Positions 9,178 through 18,384 of a DNA stretch of 64,000 bases are shown here, piece after piece. The notes below the pieces were generated by a model. It searched no databases, was not told where the DNA came from, and saw only the letters and a list, made by a program, of their open reading frames with translations. Position 1 is the first letter of the stretch, and every line of letters begins with the position of its first letter. Position numbers and translations under genes: made by a program. Origin of the DNA: G963677445 sp963678275 (lineage in GTDB: Bacteria; Bacteroidota; Ignavibacteria; Ignavibacteriales; Melioribacteraceae); NCBI GenBank assembly GCA_963678275.1, contig OY782765.1, positions 186,001-250,000 on the forward strand. Reading direction: 5' to 3'.

Positions 9178-9905
9178 TGAAAACCGCATTTTGTATCGGA
9201 CGCGGCTTCAAGGGTAAAGGCGCCGGAATTTACAGGTATCTGAGTGATGGAGGATTTACACCCGATTTTATTTTATTTGTTTTTCCATCATCCAAAAGGA
9301 TACTGAATCACCCTTCTCTTCCGGGAATTGTAAAAAAACTTGCCTCAGGGGTGATTGATTTTATGCCGGTAGCTGTTTTAAAACTGCTGTTTTTCCCACT
9401 GCTGCCAAAAGTTAAAACCCCCGTCTATTATGTTAAAGATATAAATTCAGATGATTCACTAAAAATTCTTGATTCGATGAACCCTGATTATCTTGTTGTC
9501 TTCAGTTGCGGCATCATCGGGAAAGAGTTAATCAGTAAGTTTCACAAAAGAATATTAAGCGCTCATGCCGGTAAGCTGCCTGAATTCAGGGGTGTCAGCA
9601 ACGTTGAATGGGCATATTCGGAAGATAAAGAGTTATATGGCACAATTCAGCTTCTCGACGCAAAAGTTGACGCGGGCGACATTGTTTATGAAGAAAACCT
9701 TCAGAAGCTGAGTAGCCCCGCGAATATTAACGAGATAAGGGAGGACGCGTTTGATAAAACTTTTCAACTGTTTCCAAAAGCTCTTAAATGCCTTTCAGAT
9801 CCGCAATTCACTCCCGCGGCGCAACCGGATGTGAAAACCACCCGTTACAAAATGCATCCCTTTTTTCTCGATCTGCTAAAGAAAAAAGTGGTCCAAAAGA
9901 ACTAA
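9177..9905 (+). CDS. Divergent formyltransferase-fold protein (catalytic Asn replaced by Ser)
   Basis: The 242-residue protein shows the second half of the Fmt fold: LSAHAGKLPEFRG followed by KVDAGDIVYE. His130 and Asp165 of the family triad are present, but the usual Asn two residues before the His is Ser128. The N-terminus (FCIGRGFKGKGAGIYRYL) and a hydrophobic stretch near residue 65 differ from the first formyltransferase at 289. It may use formyl-tetrahydrofolate with changed chemistry, or may have lost transfer activity. The ATG overlaps the stop of the previous gene by four bases. Confidence 0.7.
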   Translation: MKTAFCIGRGFKGKGAGIYRYLSDGGFTPDFILFVFPSSKRILNHPSLPGIVKKLASGVIDFMPVAVLKLLFFPLLPKVKTPVYYVKDINSDDSLKILDSMNPDYLVVFSCGIIGKELISKFHKRILSAHAGKLPEFRGVSNVEWAYSEDKELYGTIQLLDAKVDAGDIVYEENLQKLSSPANINEIREDAFDKTFQLFPKALKCLSDPQFTPAAQPDVKTTRYKMHPFFLDLLKKKVVQKN

Positions 9906-9923
9906 GTACCAGAGGAGAATATA

Positions 9924-11027
9924 TTGTTTCAGATTATTTTTACTTCCGATTATGAAATTCATGCCAATGGTGACGGCGATCCATATAAACTGATGGTTGA
10001 AACCACAGAGAGACAAATGGATTTCCTGGCTGAATATGGCGGAAAACTTACTATTCTCGCCGATGTTCCCGAAATAATGAAATATGAGGAATATAAGCTG
10101 AAATATGGTGAGGATAAATATCACTATGACGCCATAATAAACCAGCTCCGTAAAGCGGTCGCTACCGGGCATGATGTTCAGCTTCATATACACAGTTCCT
10201 ATATGAAGGCGGAGTACGAAGAAGGAAACTGGCAGCAAAACTGGGATGAATTTAATCTGGCAGCCCTTTCATACGAAAGAATTAATGAAATAGTGGCTGA
10301 ATGCAAAGGCAAACTGGAAGAGGAAATAAGAAAGGAAGTCCCCGGTTATAATTGCCACGCGTTCAGAGCGGCGGGATGGTCGATGTCCCCGACAAAAAAT
10401 ATCTACAGAGCGCTGGTTAATAATGGTATTAATATTGACACTTCCGTATGGAAGAATGGCAAATACCGGGGAAATATCGATTTTGATTACAGCAACGCTC
10501 ATGACGCTCTCATCCCCTGGTTTGCTTCGGAGGATGATATCGCGACTCTTGATCCTGATGGAAAAATGCTTGAAATACCTATTTATTGCGAAGATAAACC
10601 TCTCTATTCCTTCATTACCCCGATTAGAATATTCAGAACGATCAGGTCACGTTTTCACAAACATACAGTATCGGAAAAAAACAAAAAAGATGTTTATAAA
10701 GCCGATACCGGAAAAGAGACCTCGTCGGGAGGGGGAGGAAAGTTGGGGAAATTATTCAGGAAATATCCCTTCAAGCTTGATCTAAACTACCCGACAGGGC
10801 GTCAGCTCATTGGCATGATGAAAAATATAGAAAAGAACTATGCCGGGATAGAAGGTAAAATACCGGTGGTGGTAAGTTCCCATTCAAAATCTTTTGTCCG
10901 TGGAAATGAAAGCGCGGTGAAATCATTTATGAAGTACCTTCACTCAAATCCTGATAAATATGAGTTCGCGATATTCGGTGATGTCGACAGGGAATATTTC
11001 AGAAATTTTGATTATAAAAGAATTTAG
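9924..11027 (+). CDS. NodB-like polysaccharide deacetylase-fold protein
   Basis: The 367-residue protein has the layout of CE4/NodB-type deacetylases. FTSDYEIH carries the first-strand Asp9, VQLHIHSS has His88 and His90 as the likely metal ligands, and FRAAGWSM is an Arg-containing strand. The usual TFDDG wording is altered, so the metal site should be treated as probable. A low-complexity Lys/Gly linker (about residues 255-275) separates the two halves. The TTG start at 9924 has GAGGAG six bases upstream. No signal peptide is seen, so it probably acts in the cytoplasm on a lipid-linked or nucleotide sugar. Confidence 0.7.
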   Translation: MFQIIFTSDYEIHANGDGDPYKLMVETTERQMDFLAEYGGKLTILADVPEIMKYEEYKLKYGEDKYHYDAIINQLRKAVATGHDVQLHIHSSYMKAEYEEGNWQQNWDEFNLAALSYERINEIVAECKGKLEEEIRKEVPGYNCHAFRAAGWSMSPTKNIYRALVNNGINIDTSVWKNGKYRGNIDFDYSNAHDALIPWFASEDDIATLDPDGKMLEIPIYCEDKPLYSFITPIRIFRTIRSRFHKHTVSEKNKKDVYKADTGKETSSGGGGKLGKLFRKYPFKLDLNYPTGRQLIGMMKNIEKNYAGIEGKIPVVVSSHSKSFVRGNESAVKSFMKYLHSNPDKYEFAIFGDVDREYFRNFDYKRI

Positions 11028-11039
11028 CTGAGACTTAAT

Positions 11040-11966
11040 ATGCGAATTATTGCTATGTTCAGTGAAAACCTGGGAAAGGGAATGAAAGTCAGTAAACCTT
11101 TTATCAGGGAACAGCTTCTTTCACTGGAACAATTTGGTGTGGAATATGATATACTGACAATAACGGAAAAGGGATATAAGGGCTATTATAAGGCGCTTAA
11201 AAAGCTGAAAAAAATGATCAGAGAAAAAGAATATTCCCTTATTCATTCATTTTACGGACTGGTTGGATTTCTTTCCAATATGCAGCGGAAAGTTCCTGTT
11301 GTTACGACATATCTCGGTTCGGATATTTACATGAAGAAAAATTATAAGTTTGCCTCATTATCCGCCCGGTTGTCGGGACATAATATTTATGTAGAGGAAA
11401 AACTTTCAAAGCACCTGAAAAATCCGGGTGACTTTTCAATAATACCATTCGGCATAGACCTTAAGAATTTTTTCCCGAAATCACGTGAGGAGTGCAGAAA
11501 ATATTATAATTTTTCCGGGGATAAAAACTATATAATGTTTTCATCCTCATTTGCCCGTCCGGAAAAAAATTACAAACTCGCTAAAGAAGCGGTCGATATT
11601 ATTGGAAATACGGAAATAATAGAACTTGGCAAATCCTACACAATTGAAGAGCTCAATATGCTGATGAGCGCGTGTGATATGGTGCTTATGACCTCCCTGA
11701 CTGAAGGATCTCCTCAGATTGTTAAAGAAGCCCTTGCCGCTAATTGTCCGGTTGTTTCCACAGATGTTGGTGATGTCGCCTCGGTTATTCAGGGGGTGGA
11801 AGGATGTCATCTGACCACATTTGAGCCTGAAGATATAGCCCGTAAGATCAAACTTGTGCTTGACAGCAAAAAAAGAATAAACGGACTCGATTCCGTACAG
11901 AAGTTTGAGATCAACAGAATCGCGGAAAGAATCTTTAATGTGTATCAAAATGTTATTTCCAAATAA
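11040..11966 (+). CDS. Glycosyltransferase family 4 (GT-B)
   Basis: This 308-residue GT-B enzyme is paralogous to the one at 4667. It has the same short N-terminal domain, SLIHSFYGLVGF in place of DLIHAHY, a TTYLGSDIY segment, and the donor-site motif SLTEGSPQIVKEALAAN followed by PVVSTDVGDV. These identify a retaining GT4-type transferase with an NDP-sugar donor. It starts 12 bases after the deacetylase stop and is followed by a DUF354 protein. The donor and the acceptor are unknown. Confidence 0.85.
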   Translation: MRIIAMFSENLGKGMKVSKPFIREQLLSLEQFGVEYDILTITEKGYKGYYKALKKLKKMIREKEYSLIHSFYGLVGFLSNMQRKVPVVTTYLGSDIYMKKNYKFASLSARLSGHNIYVEEKLSKHLKNPGDFSIIPFGIDLKNFFPKSREECRKYYNFSGDKNYIMFSSSFARPEKNYKLAKEAVDIIGNTEIIELGKSYTIEELNMLMSACDMVLMTSLTEGSPQIVKEALAANCPVVSTDVGDVASVIQGVEGCHLTTFEPEDIARKIKLVLDSKKRINGLDSVQKFEINRIAERIFNVYQNVISK

Positions 11967-11993
11967 TTCAAATCGAATATTCTCCTTTAACTG

Positions 11994-13100
11994 ATGAAAA
12001 AAGTAAATAAAATTTTAGTATACCTGGGTCATCCGGCTCATTATCATCTCTTCAGAAATGTAATGAACAGGCTCCGCAATGATGGCAAAGAGATAGTTAT
12101 CTTAATTAAATCGAAAGACATTCTTGAGGAGCTGTTAAAAAGAAATAATGAAGACTATCTGAATATTCTTCCGGAAGGGAGAAAGGATTCCAAGATCGGC
12201 ATTCTGATAGGATTACTGAAAAGAGATCTGCGGCTGTTCAAGTTTGTTCTCGGTAAGAAATTTGATCTGCTGATAGGTTCGGAACCATCGATCGCGCATG
12301 TCGGCCGTTTGCTTAATATTCCTTCGCTTGTATTTGTGGAGGATGACGCCGAAGTTATTCCGCATTTCGCCAAGCTGGCTTTCCCTTTTACAAAATATGT
12401 GCTCGCTCCCGTTTCTTGCGATCTTGGCAAATGGGAAAATAAAAAAATATCTTATCACGGTTATCAAAAACTGACATACCTGCATCCCAACTGGTTTGCC
12501 CCCGATAAATCAATATTTACAAAATACTTCACCGAAGAAGAAAAGATATTTATGCTACGGCTCTCAAAACTTAACGCCCACCATGATTTTGGAATAGGGG
12601 GGATGACAAAAGAATTTTTGTTGAAGCTGGTGGCAATTCTTGAGAAAGAGGGAAGGGTAGTGATTTCGGATGAAGGAAATATACTTCCGGAACTGGAGAA
12701 ATACCAGCTTAAAATAAATCCTCTCGATATTCACCATATACTTGCCAATTCATATATGCTGATAAGCGACAGCCAGAGCATGACAATGGAAGCGGCAATG
12801 CTGGGAATACCATCGATCAGGATCAGCGATTTTACCGGCCGGATAGGGGTGCTTGAAGAACTTGAACATAAATATGATCTGACTTACGGCATTAAACCTG
12901 CCGAATCGGATAAAGTTTTTGATTTGCTTGAAAAATTACTTCCCGATAAAACTTTGCGGGAAAAATTTAAAAACCGTCACTCAAGATTGATGAATGAAAA
13001 AATAGATGTAGCCGAATTCCTGGTCTGGCTTATTGAAGGATATCCTGAGACCGCTGAAAAGATTATCGGTGAAAATGATTACCAATGGAGATTTAAATGA
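11994..13100 (+). CDS. DUF354 family protein (GT-B fold, epimerase/glycosyltransferase-like)
   Basis: The 368-residue protein matches DUF354 (PF04007). It begins KILVYLGHPAHYHLFRNV, has DLLIGSEPSIAHVGRL and FVEDDAE in the middle, and HHILANSYMLISDSQSMTMEAAMLGIPS (residues about 245-275, abbreviated) in the donor-binding half. The fold is that of UDP-GlcNAc 2-epimerases and MurG-like transferases. The function of the family is not settled. The ATGA overlap with wecB suggests that it works on the product of that epimerase, for example as a ManNAc-related transferase. That is inference from context. Confidence 0.75.
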   Translation: MKKVNKILVYLGHPAHYHLFRNVMNRLRNDGKEIVILIKSKDILEELLKRNNEDYLNILPEGRKDSKIGILIGLLKRDLRLFKFVLGKKFDLLIGSEPSIAHVGRLLNIPSLVFVEDDAEVIPHFAKLAFPFTKYVLAPVSCDLGKWENKKISYHGYQKLTYLHPNWFAPDKSIFTKYFTEEEKIFMLRLSKLNAHHDFGIGGMTKEFLLKLVAILEKEGRVVISDEGNILPELEKYQLKINPLDIHHILANSYMLISDSQSMTMEAAMLGIPSIRISDFTGRIGVLEELEHKYDLTYGIKPAESDKVFDLLEKLLPDKTLREKFKNRHSRLMNEKIDVAEFLVWLIEGYPETAEKIIGENDYQWRFK

Positions 13101-14164
13101 GAGCTGTTTCGGTTGTAGGCGCGCGGCCGCAATTTGTGAAGCTGGCCCCTCTTTCAAGGCTGCTCAGGCAGCATATGGAGGAAGTTATCATTCACACCGG
13201 TCAGCATTATAATAATAATATGTCCGAGACATTTTTTACAGAGCTTGAAATTGCCAGGCCCGATTATAACCTGGAATCAGGTTCAGGCGCTCATGGAAAG
13301 CAGACCGGAATTATGCTCGAGAGGCTGGAAAAACATTTCGTAGAACTTAAGCCGGATGTTGTAATAGTATTTGGTGATACAAATACAACTATAGCCGGCG
13401 CCCTCGCGGCGGTTAAAATGCATATCCCCGTTTGTCATGTTGAGGCAGGTTTAAGGAGTTTTAACAGAAATATGCCGGAAGAAATAAACCGTGTTCTGAC
13501 AGATCACGCCTCCGATATGTTGTTCGCTCCGACTCAGACTGCCGTGGATAACCTGAAGAATGAAGGGCTGGCCGAAAGGACCTGTTACACCGGCGATATT
13601 ATGGTTGATGTATTGACCAGAAATATAGGACTCGCGGAGGAAAAGGGAGAGTTTTTTAATAAATATCCCGAATTCAGGAAAGGGGATTATTATCTTATGA
13701 CTCTGCACCGGCCATATAATGTTGATCAGCCGGAAATATTGAAAAAAATATTAAGAGAGTTATCCGGACTTGAACTGCCCATTATTTTCCCGGTGCATCC
13801 GAGGACCAAAAAGATGATTGAGCAGTTTGACCTTAAACTTGGCGACAAAATTTTCTGTATTGAGCCACAGGGATATCTCGATTTTATTCTCCTGCAGAAA
13901 AATTGTTCGGGAGTTATCACCGATTCCGGAGGAGTTCAGAAAGAGGCGTATATTCTTCAAAAACCTTGTTTTACCCTGAGAACCGAAACCGAGTGGGTTG
14001 AGACAACAGAGACCGGCTGGAATGTACTTATAAACCCCGGACCTGATCCGATACTTGAAAGAATTTCGGGCTTCAAAAAACCTGAGATTTATCCTTCCAT
14101 TTTCGGTGAGGATGTTTCTGAAAAAATGGTTTCCCATATTATTAATAGAATTCAAACCGGTTAA
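13097..14164 (+). CDS. wecB: UDP-N-acetylglucosamine 2-epimerase, non-hydrolysing
   Basis: The 355-residue enzyme interconverts UDP-GlcNAc and UDP-ManNAc. Diagnostic segments are VVGARPQFVKLAPL at the N-terminus, HTGQHYNNNMSETFF, VFGDTNTT, CHVEAGLRSFN with NMPEEINR, and TDSGGVQKEA near the C-terminus. The length is normal for the family. It overlaps the DUF354 gene by four bases. Its stop codon lies in the loop of a Rho-independent terminator, so it probably ends a transcript. It would supply ManNAc-type units for the surface glycan. Confidence 0.93.
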   Translation: MRAVSVVGARPQFVKLAPLSRLLRQHMEEVIIHTGQHYNNNMSETFFTELEIARPDYNLESGSGAHGKQTGIMLERLEKHFVELKPDVVIVFGDTNTTIAGALAAVKMHIPVCHVEAGLRSFNRNMPEEINRVLTDHASDMLFAPTQTAVDNLKNEGLAERTCYTGDIMVDVLTRNIGLAEEKGEFFNKYPEFRKGDYYLMTLHRPYNVDQPEILKKILRELSGLELPIIFPVHPRTKKMIEQFDLKLGDKIFCIEPQGYLDFILLQKNCSGVITDSGGVQKEAYILQKPCFTLRTETEWVETTETGWNVLINPGPDPILERISGFKKPEIYPSIFGEDVSEKMVSHIINRIQTG

Positions 14165-14179
14165 TTGACCGGTTTTTTT
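14154..14179 (+). terminator. Rho-independent terminator overlapping the wecB stop
   Basis: A perfect 8-bp stem (AAACCGGT at 14154-14161 and ACCGGTTT at 14168-14175) closes a six-base loop and runs into a T tract. The wecB TAA at 14162-14164 is in the loop. The next gene starts 17 bases later, so this could end the upstream transcript or only attenuate it. Confidence 0.75.
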
Positions 14180-14195
14180 ATACCGGTTTTATACG

Positions 14196-15401
14196 ATGCT
14201 GAAAAGAATAGATAATATTTTGCCACACATTATTATTGCGGGACTAATTTTATATTTGTTCCTGATTCCTTTTTCACGGGAGCTGTCAGTAATAAAAATA
14301 TCGGGAAAATCATTATCTCTGCCAGGCATTATTTCGATTATTCTTCTATTCGCGCAGATAGTTCTTCTAATCATAAACCGGGAATTTTTATCAAAATATA
14401 AATATCCGGCAATGTTATTATTGCTCTATTTCTTTATCGCCGGATTTTTAAGGAAAATTCACGGTGGAGCAATTCCCGACTTCCTCTACCTGGCAATGTT
14501 TTTTGTCTCACTTTTCGCGATGCCGGTAGTTGTAAAATCTGTCGGACTGGAAAAGTTTTCCTCTTATGTTTCCATGTCCGCTGTTTTTCTTTTACTTTTG
14601 CATTTCAGCGCTTTGTTATGGAAAGGTAATGGCGCATGGGGAGATATTGGTAATTATATCGGTGTTTTCCCTTCCAAACAATCTTCATCAACATTGTTTC
14701 TTTATCTTTTTCCATTTGTTATCTATGATTATTATGCAAGACGTAAAAAGTATCTCCTGATTATCCTGATATTAATCACTCTCGCTGTTTTCCTTACATT
14801 TTACCGGACATCAATTCTTTCACTGTTTCTTCTTACCCTGATTATTATTTTTCGTTACAGGAAAATAATCACCGGAAATAAAATTCTGCTCATCGGGGGG
14901 GCAGTTGCGCTGCTGGTCGCAGTTGCCTTATCGGGGGTCTTTATCCAGGATAAGCTGATGGTTGAGATGGGGAAATTTGCGGATGGAAATTACGCCGCTC
15001 TCGGCGGAGGCAGGGTTGGAATTATACTTAAATATTTTTATTTCCTTATCAACGATATGTCCTTTACTGAGGCGCTTTTCGGAAAGGGAATGGGTTTCAG
15101 TTACTTAATTCATGCGGAGGTGGTGGGATATATTTCATATGCGCATGTACAGTTTATTATGCTTCTGGCCGATACGGGAATAACAGGATTTTTGCTGACC
15201 TCACTCTTCCTCTTTTTTCTGTTGAAAGAAAAAATTTATTTGATGAAAGAGGAACAAAACTTCAGGAATTATCTGTCTTTTTCAATTTTAGTTGTTTTTC
15301 TTTTCTCATTTTTATATTCTATGCCAATGCTAAAAGGAGGAGTTAACTACATGATTTCCTCTTTTACAGGCTTTTTGTTTATGGGAAATTTAAAAAAGTG
15401 A
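14196..15401 (+). CDS. O-antigen polymerase/ligase-like membrane protein (Wzy/WaaL type)
   Basis: The 401-residue protein has about ten to twelve hydrophobic helices and one longer loop (about residues 245-310) that holds GGGRVGIILKYF and FGKGMGFSYLIHAE. This is the layout of O-antigen polymerases and ligases (Wzy_C/O-antigen_lig), where the large periplasmic loop carries catalytic Arg and His residues. Sequence conservation in this family is low, so the call rests on topology, the loop motif and position between wecB and the phosphoglycosyl transferase. It would polymerise repeat units in the periplasm. Confidence 0.65.
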   Translation: MLKRIDNILPHIIIAGLILYLFLIPFSRELSVIKISGKSLSLPGIISIILLFAQIVLLIINREFLSKYKYPAMLLLLYFFIAGFLRKIHGGAIPDFLYLAMFFVSLFAMPVVVKSVGLEKFSSYVSMSAVFLLLLHFSALLWKGNGAWGDIGNYIGVFPSKQSSSTLFLYLFPFVIYDYYARRKKYLLIILILITLAVFLTFYRTSILSLFLLTLIIIFRYRKIITGNKILLIGGAVALLVAVALSGVFIQDKLMVEMGKFADGNYAALGGGRVGIILKYFYFLINDMSFTEALFGKGMGFSYLIHAEVVGYISYAHVQFIMLLADTGITGFLLTSLFLFFLLKEKIYLMKEEQNFRNYLSFSILVVFLFSFLYSMPMLKGGVNYMISSFTGFLFMGNLKK

Positions 15402-15561
15402 TATAAAACAACTTTATTATTCTCGATTTTTGCAATATTAAAACAGAGTTTACAGGAATTTAACTAAAAAAACGGGAGAAGGAAAGATTTATTTAAACCG
15501 AAATATTATATTTGATGAACTGGAAAATAAGTTTAGGGAGTCCTGGCGCAGCCACTCTAAG

Positions 15562-16599
15562 ATGCAAAGAAAAATATTACTGAAAAATTTCGGTCCCGCT
15601 GTTATTGGTTATATCTCCCAATTTCTTGATATTGAGGACAATAACACTGTTTTTATCCAGACATCAACAAGGTTTAATATTGATGCCATTGAGCATGAAA
15701 ATCTTCATAATCTTGTTAACTTGAAGCGTATTAATGGAATTCGTTTTCTGAATAAATTTTTTGAGGCTGTTAATAAAAAACTTCCTGTGGATGGTGTATT
15801 TATTGGTTATGCCGAAACAATAAGGGAACGCAGAAAAAGAATACTTGGCAAATTTCATCCGATTTTTTCCTATCCCTACTATACCCTCGATTTCATTGTT
15901 AAACGTGTTTTCCCGAAGATGTCTGTAACAAGGAAAATATATTTTTTCCTGACACGTGGTTCCAACAGGGTGCTTTCCCTGACAGAAATCCTTGGACGAC
16001 TGGTATCATGCGGATTTGAAATAGTTGATTTCAGAGAGATTGACAATAACACCTACTTTACCGTCAGAAAAGTATCAGAACCGGTATATGATATGCAGCC
16101 TTCTTACGGACCTCTTTTTAAAATGAGAAGAGTTGGCAAGGGGGGCAAACCGATTGTTGTCTATAAAGTAAGGACTATGCACGCCTACTCAGAATATCTT
16201 CAGAAATTTGTATATGAAAGAAATAAACTTGCCGAGGGGGGAAAACTGAAGGATGATTTCAGAGTAACAAACTGGGGCAAGTTTCTCAGAAAATTCTGGC
16301 TTGATGAACTTCCCATGATTCTGAATGTCTTCAGGGGAGAACTGAAGATTGTAGGCGTCAGGCCTCTGAGTGAGCATTATCTCAGTTTGTATAATGAAAA
16401 ACTGAGAGAAAAAAGATTAAAAACAAAACCTGGTCTTATTCCTCCTTTTTATGTCGACCTTCCAAAATCACTTGAGGAGATTATGGCATCGGAAGAAAAA
16501 TATCTGGATGCCTACTCAAAATCTCCATTTCTTACCGACTTAAAGTACTTTTTTAAAGCTTTCTTTAACATTGCCTTCAAAAAAGCCCGCAGCGGTTAG
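15562..16599 (+). CDS. Polyprenyl-phosphate sugar-1-phosphate transferase (WcaJ/WbaP-type C-terminal domain)
   Basis: The 345-residue protein ends in the bacterial sugar transferase domain (PF02397, about residues 170-345). The order is FKMRRVGKGGKPIVVYKVRTM, FRVTNWGKFLRKFWLDELPM, NVFRGELKIVGVRPL and KTKPGLIPP, each listed here only by its key part. This domain moves a sugar phosphate onto undecaprenyl phosphate and starts the repeat unit. The N-terminal 165 residues are not the usual four-helix bundle; they look soluble, with one hydrophobic stretch near residue 95. ATG 15562 has no nearby Shine-Dalgarno, and the frame stays open about 90 bases upstream, so the true start may be earlier. Confidence 0.82.
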   Translation: MQRKILLKNFGPAVIGYISQFLDIEDNNTVFIQTSTRFNIDAIEHENLHNLVNLKRINGIRFLNKFFEAVNKKLPVDGVFIGYAETIRERRKRILGKFHPIFSYPYYTLDFIVKRVFPKMSVTRKIYFFLTRGSNRVLSLTEILGRLVSCGFEIVDFREIDNNTYFTVRKVSEPVYDMQPSYGPLFKMRRVGKGGKPIVVYKVRTMHAYSEYLQKFVYERNKLAEGGKLKDDFRVTNWGKFLRKFWLDELPMILNVFRGELKIVGVRPLSEHYLSLYNEKLREKRLKTKPGLIPPFYVDLPKSLEEIMASEEKYLDAYSKSPFLTDLKYFFKAFFNIAFKKARSG

Positions 16600-16629
16600 C
16601 GTCAAAAACAAACATCGGAAGAATTATAG

Positions 16630-18252
16630 ATGAATATCAGACTTCTTTTTGCGCTGGTTTTCTTAGTATTGTTTATGGGAAATATCAGCGCCCAGGTTAT
16701 TTTTGAACCTGTTGAGAGCCCGGTTTATAACTTTTTAAGCAGGATGTCAATTACCGGAAGAATAGATTTGCAGGATGAAGTTCTGCCTCTTTCCGGAAAA
16801 GAAATAGGGGGGTATCTAAATATCCTGTATAAACAAAGGAGTGATCTTAATAAAATTGAAAATCAGGAGCTGAAATGGTATCTTGAAAAATTTCGATTTG
16901 AAGCTGGAGCGAAAGGATTGAGTGAGCCCTGGGAGCTTTATTCATATTCTGATTCGAATTTTGTTTTTCATTTTTCTCCCCAGGGCGGGGGAAAGATAAA
17001 AAGTGAACTTGGAAATACGAGGAACAAAAGATGGTGGGGATTCAGAATGTGGGGAACGTATGGCGACTGGTTGGGAGCCTCATTCGATTTTAAAGATTAT
17101 GGCGAGTTTGGTGATAATATAACTTTTGAAAAACCATTCACTCCCGAGAGGGGATCGGCATATTACCTCTCTTATGATAACGGAGTGGAATACAGCGACC
17201 TGAATGGCGGGATAACATTCGACTGGGGCAGCGGAGATATTTCACTGGTTAAGGATTATATGACTTGGGGGCATGAGGAAAACGGCAATCTTATCATTTC
17301 GGATAAAGCGCCTTCATGGCCTCATGTCAGACTAAGATTTAAGCCGACCAAATGGTTCAGATTTTATTATGTGCATGGCTGGCTTAATTCCCAGGTTGAT
17401 GATTCATCCCGTTTTTATTATGGCAATCCCGGATCGGATATTTATCCCCTGCCGAGGAAAAGATTGATTAATAAATATATCGCGGCAAATCTCGCGACGT
17501 TTACACCTTTTGATTTTCTTGATGTTTCAGTGGGTAATTCCATAATTTACAGCGGAGATATCAGGCCGGAATTTTTTATACCGATATTTTATTTCAAGAC
17601 TCTGGACAGAGAAACCGGAAGACAGCTTGAGGAGGATGGAAATGGTCAGATATTCTTCGATCTGCTGGCGCGTTATCCTCAGAACTATAAATTTTCCTTT
17701 ACCTTTTTTCTTGATGTGGCACAAATCAGAAAAATTTTATCGAGCGATTTCTGGAATACCTGGTTCGGTTTTTCACTGGGAATTGGAGGTGTAAATCAAT
17801 TTACCGATAATCTTGATTTCAATATTGAGTATACGAGAGTTAATCCCTGGGTATATGAGCATAAAGATATTACCACCACATACAAACATGCCGGATTCGG
17901 CATCGGGCACTGGATAGGGCAGAATGCCGATCAGCTTCATTTAAGGATTTCTTATAAGCCGGTCAGCAGAATGAAATTAACGGCCTGGTTCAGAGCTGTA
18001 AGAAAAGGAAGTGTCGACGATATATATTACGCGTATGCTGAAAAAGAGGCGGAAGATTTCCTTTATGGGAAAATCAGACGGGATAATTATGCCGGTATTG
18101 CTGGCTCATATGAAATTATCCATAATCTTTATGCCAATATGAAGTATTATTATGCCGATATTTCAGATGAGGATATGGAAAGAACAGAAAGTTTTGATAC
18201 AGGAAAGGGGCATAATTTTTCATTCTCTCTGCATTTTGGCCTGGAACGTTAA
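16630..18252 (+). CDS. Capsule assembly Wzi-like outer membrane beta-barrel protein
   Basis: The 540-residue protein begins with a signal peptide (MNIRLLFALVFLVLFMGNISA, cut before Gln22). A region with PVYNFLSRMSITGRI follows, then a long series of aromatic-rich alternating strands. This is the layout of the Wzi family (PF14052), in which an 18-stranded barrel holds surface polysaccharide at the outer membrane. The last residues (FSFSLHFGLER) fit a closing strand, though the protein ends in Arg rather than an aromatic. It closes the glycan locus, 30 bases after the phosphoglycosyl transferase. Confidence 0.75.
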   Translation: MNIRLLFALVFLVLFMGNISAQVIFEPVESPVYNFLSRMSITGRIDLQDEVLPLSGKEIGGYLNILYKQRSDLNKIENQELKWYLEKFRFEAGAKGLSEPWELYSYSDSNFVFHFSPQGGGKIKSELGNTRNKRWWGFRMWGTYGDWLGASFDFKDYGEFGDNITFEKPFTPERGSAYYLSYDNGVEYSDLNGGITFDWGSGDISLVKDYMTWGHEENGNLIISDKAPSWPHVRLRFKPTKWFRFYYVHGWLNSQVDDSSRFYYGNPGSDIYPLPRKRLINKYIAANLATFTPFDFLDVSVGNSIIYSGDIRPEFFIPIFYFKTLDRETGRQLEEDGNGQIFFDLLARYPQNYKFSFTFFLDVAQIRKILSSDFWNTWFGFSLGIGGVNQFTDNLDFNIEYTRVNPWVYEHKDITTTYKHAGFGIGHWIGQNADQLHLRISYKPVSRMKLTAWFRAVRKGSVDDIYYAYAEKEAEDFLYGKIRRDNYAGIAGSYEIIHNLYANMKYYYADISDEDMERTESFDTGKGHNFSFSLHFGLER

Positions 18253-18256
18253 TTTG

Positions 18257-18272
18257 TGTGATATTTGTCACT
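18257..18272. promoter_or_regulatory. CRP-like palindrome upstream of the HD phosphohydrolase
   Basis: TGTGA-TATTTG-TCACT matches nine of ten bases of the enterobacterial CRP half-sites (TGTGA-N6-TCACA). It lies about 113 bases before the start at 18385, and just after the Wzi stop. That it binds a CRP/FNR-family regulator here is inference. Confidence 0.35.
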
Positions 18273-18384
18273 TATCGATTAACCATGATGTAATTAGTTT
18301 GATTTTAAAAGAAGAAAGAACGAACTTATTTATCCAATGTTCTTGTTTATAAATAGAATGGACTAAACTATCGGGGGAGTAAAC

